Shown here one piece after another: positions 1-9,206 of a DNA stretch of 64,000 nt. The stretch is from Corallochytrium limacisporum (Eukaryota; Opisthokonta). The DNA lies in assembly GCA_002811645.1 (NCBI GenBank), contig PDIP01000257.1, forward strand, positions 24,186 to 88,185, in the 5' to 3' direction. Position numbers and translations under genes: made by a program. The notes under the pieces are model-generated. The model was not told where the DNA came from. It saw only the letters and a list, made by a program, of their open reading frames with translations, and made no database searches. Positions within the stretch are counted from its first letter, which is position 1, and every line of letters begins with the position of its first letter.

Positions 1-50
<50 letters not shown>

Positions 51-850
51 GGGGGGGGGGGGGAAGGCAGGCAGGCAGAGAGAGAGAGAGTGTGTGTGTG
101 TGTGTGGTGGAGTGGACCCGCCTCCGAAGGCTGTGCAAAACGACGGCACACACACCGGGGGAAAAAATTGAGTTCAAAGGCCCAAAAATAAAAAAAAAAA
201 CGTGAAATCGCGAAAGGGGGAAAAAAAGGCGGCCGACAAACCCCCCCTCCCCGGGGGGGGGGTGGGTCTTTGAAGCAGGGATTGGGTAGTGAGTCAGTGT
301 CTCTGTGTGCCTGTGTGTGTGTGTGTGTGGGTGGGTGGGTGTGCGGGTGATGACGGCAGGTGAGAGCTTTGTATCTGCGCCCTTCCTGGAACCCCTTTTT
401 TTTTTATCTCCCTTTTTTTTTTTTTTTTTTGGGTCAGAGTGTATGTGGCTGCGCCTCATTCGTCGGGCTCCGCGGCCCGTCCCAACGATCCCGTGAAACT
501 TAGGCACTGGTAGTGGGCGAGGGCCCACTCGGAGGCGCGGTGATCACACCCTAGAACGCACGACGGCGAGCGGCGGCCATTTCTAAGGGGCTGCTTCGTT
601 GTTCCTTTCCTTTTGCGATGTGCCTGTATTATATCTTGGTGTCCTGCACAGTGCAAGGTACTCAGGATCAATGTTTTGAAACTATTTCGTGTTGCGCACC
701 CATTGGTGAAGGGATATGGCTGCGAGCCGGCACAGTTCTATTTTGCTCTTCACTAGGAACTTGACGCTAGGAGTGTAGTTGGGCAAGGCAATGTAAGACT
801 CTAGGGGACAAATAACTCAGCTATACACTCAGAAGGAAACAGTGGCAATC
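1..850. repeat. Compound simple repeats, then acyltransferase upstream region
   Basis: The first 42 bases are A and the next 21 are G. They are followed by GGCA units, an AG run and a TG run up to about base 106. Further A-rich, C/G-rich, GT (about 308-328) and T (about 413-430) runs lie before base 440. From about 450 to 850 the DNA is ordinary mixed sequence, probably promoter and leader of the acyltransferase gene. A start codon followed at once by a stop (ATG TAA, 791-796) sits 54 bases before that gene. No gene is supported here. Confidence 0.7.
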
Positions 851-2050
851 ATGTCAGACTCCGAGGTGGAGAAAATGCGGGAGCACGTCCGGCAAAAGCT
901 GGAAGAGTTCCGAACCAAGGTGAACTTGCTGGCAAAGGAGGCAACCGAGCAATCACCAATTAAGGAGCAGAGGATATGCAACGACAAACGCAGGACGCTG
1001 TACTGCGAAATGGAGTTGTTGCGTCTGGACTATATTGAATTGTTGCCAGAGGATGTTCGTACCAGTCTGAAAGAGCTCGAAAAGGACGAGGTTAACGGTC
1101 TGATCAAGGCAGAGCAAGGCAAACTCCAGCTGCTGGCACAGCGGAGAAACTTTGTCCTGCACCGCATCCTGCATTCACTAAACTTTTTGCTAATTGCCAT
1201 GGTTTTCATGCCCTTCATGATGATAACGTCACCGACCCGTTACTTACGCCGGAGATGGTGCTCTCTCACCGGGTTCACCCGGTCTCTCACGAGCTACATT
1301 GAGATTATAATCGCTCGGATGTATCTGTTTGCGGCAGGAGTTGAGTTAGACGTCGAGGGCGAGGTTAAAGAACGGAGCATGCTAATGTTCAGCCACGCCA
1401 GCAATATAGATCCCTTTGCAATGACCGCCGGGTCACGTGGCCCGGGATCTGAAGGCATCTTCCTCGGCAAGAAAGATCTTCTGTTTGTCCCTATGGTGGG
1501 CATTGCGATGTACATTGCAGGTCATGTCTTCATCGATCGTGGCAACCTCGAAAAGGCCAAGAAAAGCTTAGACAAAGCTAGGAATTATTGCGAAAAGCAT
1601 GGATTGAGCTTGGGCATTAGTCCAGAAGGTACTCGTTCGAAAACCGGACAGATGCTGGAGTTCAAGAAAGGACCTTTCCACACACAAAGAGCCATGCAAC
1701 TGTCTATCACTCCCGTTGCTATCCTCGGGGCGTTCGAACTGTGTCCACCAAAGACTGCGGGATCTCGACCAGGGGTGGTGACAGTGCGGTACCTGGACCC
1801 GATCGCGTATAGTGAGAAGGACAGCGTGTTCGATGTACAGGTAAAGGTAAAGCGGGCATTGCTAAAGAGCATGATGGTTCCTCCAAAGCGGAACGAGATG
1901 TCGCCGATTACAACACTGCGCAGGCAACGTCAGCCATATCTGGTGTTTGCAGCATGCCTGGTTGTCATTCTTTTGTACCATGAGTACTTTGGTATCCTCA
2001 CCCCAATGATCTGGTTCTACCAAACTCTTCTCGAGCTTATTGGATTCTGA
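851..2050 (+). CDS. 1-acyl-sn-glycerol-3-phosphate acyltransferase (PlsC/LPAAT family)
   Basis: Likely transfers an acyl chain from acyl-CoA to lysophosphatidic acid to make phosphatidic acid, at the ER or another internal membrane. The 399-residue protein has the acyltransferase block I HASNID (HX4D; His about 182) and block III PEGTRSKTGQ (about 258-267), the two signature motifs of the family. A hydrophobic segment (about 108-127) precedes the domain and another lies near the C-terminus (about 366-388). The first 100 residues are charged and helical, an extension absent from minimal LPAATs. The frame is open from a GTG at 842, but the first ATG, at 851, is taken as the start. It is intronless and followed by TDP1 on the same strand. 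The substrate could be another lysophospholipid; the PlsC family call is firm. Confidence 0.9.
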   Translation: MSDSEVEKMREHVRQKLEEFRTKVNLLAKEATEQSPIKEQRICNDKRRTLYCEMELLRLDYIELLPEDVRTSLKELEKDEVNGLIKAEQGKLQLLAQRRNFVLHRILHSLNFLLIAMVFMPFMMITSPTRYLRRRWCSLTGFTRSLTSYIEIIIARMYLFAAGVELDVEGEVKERSMLMFSHASNIDPFAMTAGSRGPGSEGIFLGKKDLLFVPMVGIAMYIAGHVFIDRGNLEKAKKSLDKARNYCEKHGLSLGISPEGTRSKTGQMLEFKKGPFHTQRAMQLSITPVAILGAFELCPPKTAGSRPGVVTVRYLDPIAYSEKDSVFDVQVKVKRALLKSMMVPPKRNEMSPITTLRRQRQPYLVFAACLVVILLYHEYFGILTPMIWFYQTLLELIGF

Positions 2051-2618
2051 ACGGTTTGCTCAAGTGAAGGGTGACTTCCGTCGGCATCATCAGCAAACGT
2101 GATGTACAGACATGAATCACATAAACAGTAAAGCCTTACAAGTACATCAATCTACACCATCTCGAGGATGGAAATGCAAAGAATTGTCTCTATGCCCCGA
2201 ACCGCTTCTCCAGGACACGGCCGCCCCACACACCGTGCCCTCCCCCCGCCTTGCGCTCTCCCTTCCACGGAGGCTTGTTGGTTCTTATAGCCCACGGAAA
2301 CACCCCTGGACTGTTATCTTTTGGCGCTCTCTCCGATCATTGCCTTAGTGGCGGGTCGTGCTGTGCGTATTTCAAAGCGAAACAGCGGCGCATCACAATG
2401 TGGCTGAAGCAACTGTACCTAGCAACATAGATGTGTGACATAGATTGGAAAAAACGGAAAGAAACAAGGATACAGGTTCGAATCCTCCATAGCAGAGATA
2501 TATGTCACCTTTGGGACTCTTGGGTCGGGTGAGTCTCTCCTGGGGAGGAAAGAAAGAATCTGTATTCCGTACGGTACCACTAAGTAAAGTTCATTGGCAC
2601 ATTGGAAGAGCAAGCATC
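2051..2618 (+). other. Spacer between acyltransferase and TDP1
   Basis: This 568-base tandem spacer holds the 3' end of the acyltransferase transcript and the TDP1 leader. The TDP1 frame stays open upstream to an in-frame ATG at 2502, so part of it may encode an N-terminal extension. A perfect match to the RNA polymerase III B-box consensus (GGTTCGAATCC, 2475-2485) occurs without a tRNA fold. No separate gene is seen. Confidence 0.5.
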
Positions 2619-4334
2619 ATGTCAAGCACCGCGGGAAAGCGAACTAAACCAGGTGATCCCGCTGTGATCGAGATCCTCTCCTCCGACGGCAGCGAGGTAG
2701 AAGAGATACTGCCGCCACTGGCCAAGAAAGCAAGATCGGAATCGAATAAGGCACTGGACGCCAAAGAGCGTGCTCGCACAGAAGGTGGCTTCTTTCTGAC
2801 AAAGGTTCAGCCCCTGAGCCCGCACCACAATCGACACAGTTTAGGGATCCGCGATCTCACCGGCCTCGAGGGACCCCAAAATGCGATCACCAAGACCTGG
2901 CAGTTCGACTACATGTTCGATCCGGAATGGCTTTGGGAACAGTTCCCACACAATGCCCGAGACAAGGCACAGTTTGTGTACATTCACGGTGAGCGGCACA
3001 AGGATCAGTTGGTTGAATTTGCCAACAGATTTGAGAAGGGGAAGATCACAATTGTCAACCCGGATCTGCCCTTGCCGTACGGTGTGCATCACACCAAGAT
3101 GATGATCTTCCAGTACGAGGACGATGGCCTCCGGGTCGTAGTTCACACAGCAAATTTGATTCCCCGGGACTGGGCACTAAAGACGCAGGCCATCTACATT
3201 ACTCCGAAGCTCAAACGCAAGCCTGCGGATGGCAAGCACAGCAAAGACAAGAGCGAGGGCTTCGGATCTGATCTGGCCAACTATCTACGCAAGTACAAAC
3301 GAAAGCCAGTCATGGATCTTGCGGGACTGGTGGATGAGTACGACTTCTCCAGCGTGCCAGTGCGGTTGATTGGCAGCACTCCTGGCTACCACCAGGGTTA
3401 CGAAGCAATGAAAGATCAGGGAATCTGCAAACTGCAAAGATTGTTGGCGCAGCACCAGAACGCCTCAGGCACAACCACCGATGGCCGAAAGTCTCAGCCT
3501 AAGACCGCATTTAGTGCATTGATGCAGAACCGCTCGGCGTTGTCGTCAGAGACTTCGACAAAGGAAGAGACCGAGAGTAAAACAGGCAACCGAGCCGACG
3601 GTACCCCGCAGAAGACTGCGCCCTACTACATAGGCCAATTTTCAAGCATCGGATCGCTTGGAAAGAACGCAGGGACATGGATTACGTCGCAGTTTCTGCG
3701 TGCACTGAAGGGTGAGAAACCGGTCATTGCAGTGAAGGGTGGGCAATCACCACCACAGTCCAGCCCTGGAGACGAATTGCGTTTTATCTTTCCCACCGTT
3801 GAGGAGGTACGCGAATCTCTCGAAGGCTGGGCCGCAGGTGGTTCCATTCCGTATAATTCGGGCACACGTGGCAAGCAGTTGTGGTTGGAGGCACAATTCT
3901 TCCACCGTTGGCGGGCCCGTGTGTCTGGACGGGAACATTGCATGCCGCACATTAAGACCTACGCACGAGTCAGGCCGCACACGGCGCCAACGTCGAACTC
4001 GTCCAGGGAAACTCAACCGCATGAAATTGACTGGTTTCTAGTCACGTCTGCAAACTTGAGCCAGGCGGCGTGGGGCACGTACCAAAAGCAAGGAACACAA
4101 CTCATGGTGCGGCACTACGAACTTGGCGTTCTTGTGCATCCCAAGGCTTACCCCACGAACGTGACTCTTCGTAACCTGTACAGCACAGACTACGAGGCTC
4201 AGACAGACATGGATATGGTTGGCGTCCCCATTCCATACGATCTGCCACCACAGCGGTACTCAACCGGAGACGAAGCCTGGACCGTGGACACTGTACGACA
4301 CAGTCCGGACAGGCACAGTCTAACCTGGGGATGA
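2619..4334 (+). CDS. TDP1: Tyrosyl-DNA phosphodiesterase 1
   Basis: Removes topoisomerase I remnants and other adducts from DNA 3' ends in the nucleus. Both catalytic HKD motifs of the phospholipase D superfamily are present in the TDP1 form: HHTKMM (about residue 156) followed by HTANLIPRDW, and PHIKTY (about 442) followed by WFLVTSANLSQAAWG. The C-terminal half therefore matches animal TDP1 closely. The N-terminus carries VIEILSSDGSE, an acidic-flanked hydrophobic stretch that looks like a SUMO-interacting motif. I chose ATG 2619 because it directly precedes this nuclear-type N-terminus; an in-frame ATG at 2502 would add 39 residues with basic and hydrophobic character, possibly an alternative targeting form. 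Intronless. Its stop lies 99 bases from the stop of the convergent WDR62-like gene. Confidence 0.95.
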   Translation: MSSTAGKRTKPGDPAVIEILSSDGSEVEEILPPLAKKARSESNKALDAKERARTEGGFFLTKVQPLSPHHNRHSLGIRDLTGLEGPQNAITKTWQFDYMFDPEWLWEQFPHNARDKAQFVYIHGERHKDQLVEFANRFEKGKITIVNPDLPLPYGVHHTKMMIFQYEDDGLRVVVHTANLIPRDWALKTQAIYITPKLKRKPADGKHSKDKSEGFGSDLANYLRKYKRKPVMDLAGLVDEYDFSSVPVRLIGSTPGYHQGYEAMKDQGICKLQRLLAQHQNASGTTTDGRKSQPKTAFSALMQNRSALSSETSTKEETESKTGNRADGTPQKTAPYYIGQFSSIGSLGKNAGTWITSQFLRALKGEKPVIAVKGGQSPPQSSPGDELRFIFPTVEEVRESLEGWAAGGSIPYNSGTRGKQLWLEAQFFHRWRARVSGREHCMPHIKTYARVRPHTAPTSNSSRETQPHEIDWFLVTSANLSQAAWGTYQKQGTQLMVRHYELGVLVHPKAYPTNVTLRNLYSTDYEAQTDMDMVGVPIPYDLPPQRYSTGDEAWTVDTVRHSPDRHSLTWG

Positions 4335-4433
4335 TGTTAGTTTATTTCCGTTTGACCCTGTAAAGAATTCAAAGCAGGTTTAGTGTTTTTGCTTAAATAC
4401 ATCTTATATCGTTCCATGGCCCAATAAGAATGA

Positions 4434-7400
4434 TTAACTGCCAACGCTACGGGGCGCCAGGCTCCTACGTACCTCCTCGATGAGGAGCTGACTGTAGGTT
4501 TCGAGCATGTCACGGGGCACCGCTGGCTCAGCTGCGTGCAGTACGGTCGCTTCACCAGCGGTCGCCGGTGATACCAGGAATGCACGCTCCTGCAGCGTCC
4601 GAGGTAAAGACGCTTGCAGCTCCTTCTGTGTCCGATGAATCACCCCCACTATCTCTGCCTGCGTATCAGCCGGCACATGCGCCGCGCCCAGAGCCAGCAC
4701 GGATGAGAGCTCTTTAGAGGCCGCTTTGTAGGCCGCTAGTGCGTCCCTGATCGTCGACTCAGGCTTTACGGACGGGCGTGTGCGTTTCTCCGACTCCATG
4801 AGATCGATGGTTTTCGCGGCTGCACTACAGTCGTTGATTGTTGAGTTCTTCGTCTCTCCAATTGTCTCCAGCGAAGACGGTGGTGGTGGGCGTTCTGCTG
4901 GCCGAGCAGCATCCACAACCCTCGTTGACCCATGGCGGTCCTTCGTCGAAGTGATCAGGCCAAGCTTTTCCAGACGTTCCCGTGTCCGAGCAATTTCCTC
5001 TGCGGCGCGTTCACGCCGCTCCCGCAGTCGTTGCGCATCCCTCTCAGCTTGCACTGCTGAAGCAGCCGCGATTGACGATAGCGCGGCCTGACTGGCACTC
5101 CGCTGCAGGTGTATGCTGTTATCATCGCTGTTGGGGATGGGGTTAGCGCTTTTAGCTCCGGACGGGATAGAAAACTTGCTGGACTCGGGCACGCTGGCGC
5201 GGTGTATGCCCACTGTTTCCTCGCCGACGATTTCAGTGCCGGAAGAAGCTGCCAGAACAGAGTCCACCCGTGGCTCCTCTACCCCAGTATGCCCTTCCAT
5301 TGCTGCTAGCAAATCGACGCCTGCAGACGCGGGCTCCTTGTTGATTACTGAAGAATAGTACCGTGCGCTGGCACTTGGTTGGGCAGTGCTGGTCACAATT
5401 CCCGTGGTGATTCCCGTGTTCACACTGACGCCGCCAGCAGCACAGGCGGTCTTTTCATCCATTTCACTTTTCGTTGTCTTATGGACATTGCCGGCGACAA
5501 CAACCGCCTCTGCTGCAGCCGCGGCTGTATCTGCGCCCTCCATTGTCGTCTCCGCACAACCACTAATTAGTTCGTCAGCGGTGACGTTATGCTTGCGGAT
5601 TCCAGCTTCTGTGCCCATCTCGTCCGTAATGTCCTCCTCTACAGGTGCCTCACCATGCTGCTGTAGCATCGCAGCCATGTCCTCTTCGTTGAGCGTCACT
5701 TCGAAGTGGCCTCCGTCTTCTGGAGTTCCGGATGGGGGTGAAGCCTGCTCTGTTGAGTCGGGCACAGTCGCTGCCAAAGGAGCTGCCGTGACAGTGCCCA
5801 AGTCTTCGATTTCGTCAGGGACGAGGACGATGTCAACGTGAGTTCGTTCGAGGTCGGACGATTTGAACCGGATCCGCTCCTGGACACGTTCAGCCCATCG
5901 TCCGCGGACGCCAGGGGATTTCGGACGATTCTGCAACGCGAGAGCCAGGGCCTGGCCGTCACCGAAGTCTTCCGTTTGGCCGGTGGTTTCAAGGCGGGAG
6001 GTTGCCGGGCGCTTTTGAGGAGTGCTGCTTGATTGTGTCACGGGAGGTGCAACGGAGCCACTTTCGTCGTCAACTGCACGCTTGGCCCAGGCTGGCAGAT
6101 TAGACGTCGTCAGATTCAGCTCACCAGCTGGAGGTGGAGGCCTTGTTGGTCGCATTGACGATTTTGTGATGTCATCCGGTGGTGACCGAGAAGGGAGCTC
6201 CTGCAGTGGGTTCTTCGACGAGGGCTGATGATCCACCGCTGGTTTCACGGACGCCTGGCTCTGCTGATTGTCCTGAGGAACGGTCTGGTCCGATACCACG
6301 GCATGCGTAGTGGCAACCTCGGGATCGTAACCTAGTGCAGTTAGCATTTGATTCTCCAGCTCGGCCATGCGATCCAGAATGGTAGCTGTGAAGGTCTCTG
6401 GTAGGCGCCAGACAAGGATGACGCCATCAGCAGACGCAGTAATCAGACGGAGACAGTCCGGCGTAAACTTCATGGCGGTGAGCAGGTCAGAGTGGCCCCG
6501 CAGGCAGTCAATTTCAGTGCCGGAGTAAAAGTCGTAAATTCGCACGAACCGATCGCTACCAGCGACAGCAACGTAAATGCCGGCGGTGTCCATTTCGACG
6601 CGGTGCAGTGCTGAGCTGCTCTGCTTCGTATCATCCTTTCCGATGCTATCTTGGTTCTGTTGTTGCCAAGAAGAGTTGCAGTTAAGCGCATCGTTGATCC
6701 CCTGGAACCGATCTTCACTCGCTCTGTTCAGTGAGGTGTCCTGCACCTCTACCAAACTGGCAGCGTAAGAACGTACATTTCGGGCACTTGCAACGTTGTA
6801 GACTTTGATATATGGATCAGCGCCAACAGCGGCCGCATACTTGCCAGTAGCGTCCACACTCAGACCGTAGACACTACCCTTCCATGGTAGCGTGCTCTGT
6901 GAGTCGAGGTCAACGCGGTCGACCCGGGTGGTGCCTGTTTTACTGTCCTTTTTGACAGTGGCACTGAGAAGGCTAAAGTTCAGGGTATGGTCCTGCGATC
7001 CAGCGATGACGCGAATCGTCTGTGAATGGCTAGCTATGTTCTCATTGCTGGACCCCGTGATTGGCTGCTCGCCCAGCCATAGGTCTGTGATTGAGCCCTG
7101 GAAGCCATCAAGCGTAATTTGCAATGCAGAATTCGTGCTTTGCAGTGCCGCGTCCCAGACATGCACTAGTCGATCTCTACCACCGGACACCAACAGTGAC
7201 TCCAGGTCGCGGCCAAAGCTGGACTGCAAGCCGAGGTGACTGCCCCTGCTCTCCATGAAAGACAGAGTCAGTACGTCGTGTTCGTGAGCGTGGATGACGG
7301 AGTAACGCGCCTCATGATGATGGTCAATAGCCATGGTGGCCGATTGCATGTTCGTCGCTGCCTCCATCACCTCAGTCAATGAACCAACAGACAGCACATT

Positions 7401-9206
7401 ATTCTCGTTGATTTCGGTGGAATCGAATACATGGACACAACCCTTGCGATCCCCAAAGGCCAAGCGTTTGCCTCCTGCTGCGTACACACAGCACCTGGCA
7501 GTGTTGGACGATCCCATGTACAGCTTCTGCAGGACCCGCGGAGGATTGAGTGCCTTTTCGAGCATTCCGTCACCCCAGCGACTGTAGTCAGAGCTCAGCC
7601 GCACCATGTCTAGAAGAAGACCATTTCCAACAGATTTGAGAGCCTGTGTAGTTCCTGGAGCCATTGTCGTTGAACCTCGCGAGCCCCCGCCGCCGAGGTG
7701 CTGTCCAATATTCCAGAAGCGGACAGTGTCGTCCGCACCGCATGTCATCAAAGTCCCCTCTGTGAACGGCGTCTCCCCTCCCAATTGCCGGCCTGGAGTC
7801 AACGTCCCCTCTAGGGTCGCTGGATCGTTCAAAGGTAGTGGGCACACATCCATGTCCCAGACGCATTCACTGTGCCACAGATTGTACCTTAATCGCTGGG
7901 CTCTGTTGACATCTGTGACATCCCATACGTACAGACTGCGATCGCTGTAGACGACGTTCACCTTATTCGATGTCTGGCTCAGAGATATACAAAAGGCGTG
8001 TGGATAGACTGTGTTTTGGTTCCTTCTGTGAGTCTGGACGGCCTTACCGTGGATAATCGCAGATTCGGAGCCCAGTGCATGAGGCTTTGGTAAGGTTCCG
8101 ACATATTTGAGCGTATCAGTCTCAAACAGTCTGATCACACCGTCGGTGAGCCCAACAGCAATGACCCTATCGTTCACATCAATGCTATACCCGCGCTTGG
8201 ACTTCATGTCCACCCATTTATCTAACGAATGCTCCGGCCCAAAGCAGCATAGTAGTCCAGAGTTGGTAATCGCGTACGTATTGTGCTGATCCACTTTCCC
8301 CTTGCCGCACACAATGTCAACAAATATGGCCGTGCGGTGATTGCCTAGCAATCCTGACTTGGCTTCCAGGGTTGCCACGCGTCCTTTGTTTGCAGCTTCA
8401 CGGAGGGAGGTCGGATTATCCAAGAGTTTCTTTAGCGACCAGAATCTCACATTCTGCGAACCCGACGTCACAATGGTCGATCCGTCGCGGCTGACTGACA
8501 GAGAAAGGATCCTAGTCGCAGCCTTGCCCATGGCGACTGGTAAGGGGCTCTCAGGATTGCTTTGGTACGGCGTCGGTGTCTGCATACCACTTCCGGCCAT
8601 CCTTGCTGCTGTCCGCCAGTCCCAAAGCAGTACGGATCGATCCGTACCAACGCCAGTAGACACCAAAAATCTACTGTCTGGCCCGCAAAATGCTAAATGG
8701 TGGACACCATCCGGATGACTGAGTACCTCTGTTGATCCAGGCTGCAGCGACTGGGACACATTGCTAGCTGGAAAGTGTGACACTAGTGATCCAGAGTCCA
8801 GCTGCCAGACCATGATATGTGAACCCTTACCAACTTCACCAACGGCAAGGAACTTACCGTCCGGTGAGAAGCAGAGTGCGTGAAGGGGTTGCGGTACTCG
8901 ACTCACCGGTGACGCACATGCTGTCGACCATCGACGGTGCAAGGACAACTCAGGAGGTACAACGTGCTGCTGTTTATCCCGTCGCGTATTATATAGGACA
9001 ATGATCGCCCCTGCAGGATACGCAACGAGACCTGTGACTGAATTACAGGCGAATGATGCATTGGAGTCCGCACTACATCCAAGAACATACTCTATTTTGC
9101 ATTTACTGGTTTCCTGTTGTCCCCACATTGAACCTTCGGGAAACATGGGTAGCGGAACAGGTTGCGACCGCAGCGTCGTCCCCGAAGGATTTGTAGATAT
9201 TGACAT
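4434..9206 (-). CDS. WDR62/MAPKBP1-family WD40 scaffold protein
   Basis: A 1590-residue protein. Animal relatives scaffold JNK signalling and act at spindle poles and centrosomes; the role here is inferred only from family. About the first 930 residues are a long WD40 array. Family-specific text includes the opening GLVAYPAGAIIVLYN, the middle block ending LTCG-type FWNIGQ repeats, and the last propeller blades with IYDFYSGTEIDCLRGHSD and AMKFTPDCLRLITASADG. After about residue 950 the chain is Pro/Ser/Thr/Ala-rich and probably disordered. A charged helix of Arg and Glu (AERDAQRLRERRERAAEEIA) in the last quarter probably forms a coiled coil, in a place comparable with the C-terminal dimerisation helix of WDR62. 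The start ATG at 9206 is the first in frame. Intronless despite its size. It is convergent with TDP1. Confidence 0.9.
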   Translation of the reverse strand: MSISTNPSGTTLRSQPVPLPMFPEGSMWGQQETSKCKIEYVLGCSADSNASFACNSVTGLVAYPAGAIIVLYNTRRDKQQHVVPPELSLHRRWSTACASPVSRVPQPLHALCFSPDGKFLAVGEVGKGSHIMVWQLDSGSLVSHFPASNVSQSLQPGSTEVLSHPDGVHHLAFCGPDSRFLVSTGVGTDRSVLLWDWRTAARMAGSGMQTPTPYQSNPESPLPVAMGKAATRILSLSVSRDGSTIVTSGSQNVRFWSLKKLLDNPTSLREAANKGRVATLEAKSGLLGNHRTAIFVDIVCGKGKVDQHNTYAITNSGLLCCFGPEHSLDKWVDMKSKRGYSIDVNDRVIAVGLTDGVIRLFETDTLKYVGTLPKPHALGSESAIIHGKAVQTHRRNQNTVYPHAFCISLSQTSNKVNVVYSDRSLYVWDVTDVNRAQRLRYNLWHSECVWDMDVCPLPLNDPATLEGTLTPGRQLGGETPFTEGTLMTCGADDTVRFWNIGQHLGGGGSRGSTTMAPGTTQALKSVGNGLLLDMVRLSSDYSRWGDGMLEKALNPPRVLQKLYMGSSNTARCCVYAAGGKRLAFGDRKGCVHVFDSTEINENNVLSVGSLTEVMEAATNMQSATMAIDHHHEARYSVIHAHEHDVLTLSFMESRGSHLGLQSSFGRDLESLLVSGGRDRLVHVWDAALQSTNSALQITLDGFQGSITDLWLGEQPITGSSNENIASHSQTIRVIAGSQDHTLNFSLLSATVKKDSKTGTTRVDRVDLDSQSTLPWKGSVYGLSVDATGKYAAAVGADPYIKVYNVASARNVRSYAASLVEVQDTSLNRASEDRFQGINDALNCNSSWQQQNQDSIGKDDTKQSSSALHRVEMDTAGIYVAVAGSDRFVRIYDFYSGTEIDCLRGHSDLLTAMKFTPDCLRLITASADGVILVWRLPETFTATILDRMAELENQMLTALGYDPEVATTHAVVSDQTVPQDNQQSQASVKPAVDHQPSSKNPLQELPSRSPPDDITKSSMRPTRPPPPAGELNLTTSNLPAWAKRAVDDESGSVAPPVTQSSSTPQKRPATSRLETTGQTEDFGDGQALALALQNRPKSPGVRGRWAERVQERIRFKSSDLERTHVDIVLVPDEIEDLGTVTAAPLAATVPDSTEQASPPSGTPEDGGHFEVTLNEEDMAAMLQQHGEAPVEEDITDEMGTEAGIRKHNVTADELISGCAETTMEGADTAAAAAEAVVVAGNVHKTTKSEMDEKTACAAGGVSVNTGITTGIVTSTAQPSASARYYSSVINKEPASAGVDLLAAMEGHTGVEEPRVDSVLAASSGTEIVGEETVGIHRASVPESSKFSIPSGAKSANPIPNSDDNSIHLQRSASQAALSSIAAASAVQAERDAQRLRERRERAAEEIARTRERLEKLGLITSTKDRHGSTRVVDAARPAERPPPPSSLETIGETKNSTINDCSAAAKTIDLMESEKRTRPSVKPESTIRDALAAYKAASKELSSVLALGAAHVPADTQAEIVGVIHRTQKELQASLPRTLQERAFLVSPATAGEATVLHAAEPAVPRDMLETYSQLLIEEVRRSLAPRSVGS

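Noticed and set aside
1-63. Poly(A) tail of a retroposon or a telomere
   Set aside because: No reverse transcriptase, target-site duplication or telomere unit; simple repeats continue on the other side.
842-850. GTG as start of the acyltransferase
   Set aside because: An ATG follows three codons later; nuclear eukaryotic genes rarely start at GTG. The same reasoning moved the starts of APRT, OSGEPL1 and POLH.
2475-2485. Perfect B-box consensus GGTTCGAATCC suggesting a tRNA gene
   Set aside because: Flanks do not form a T-arm, acceptor or anticodon stem, and it lies in the TDP1 leader.
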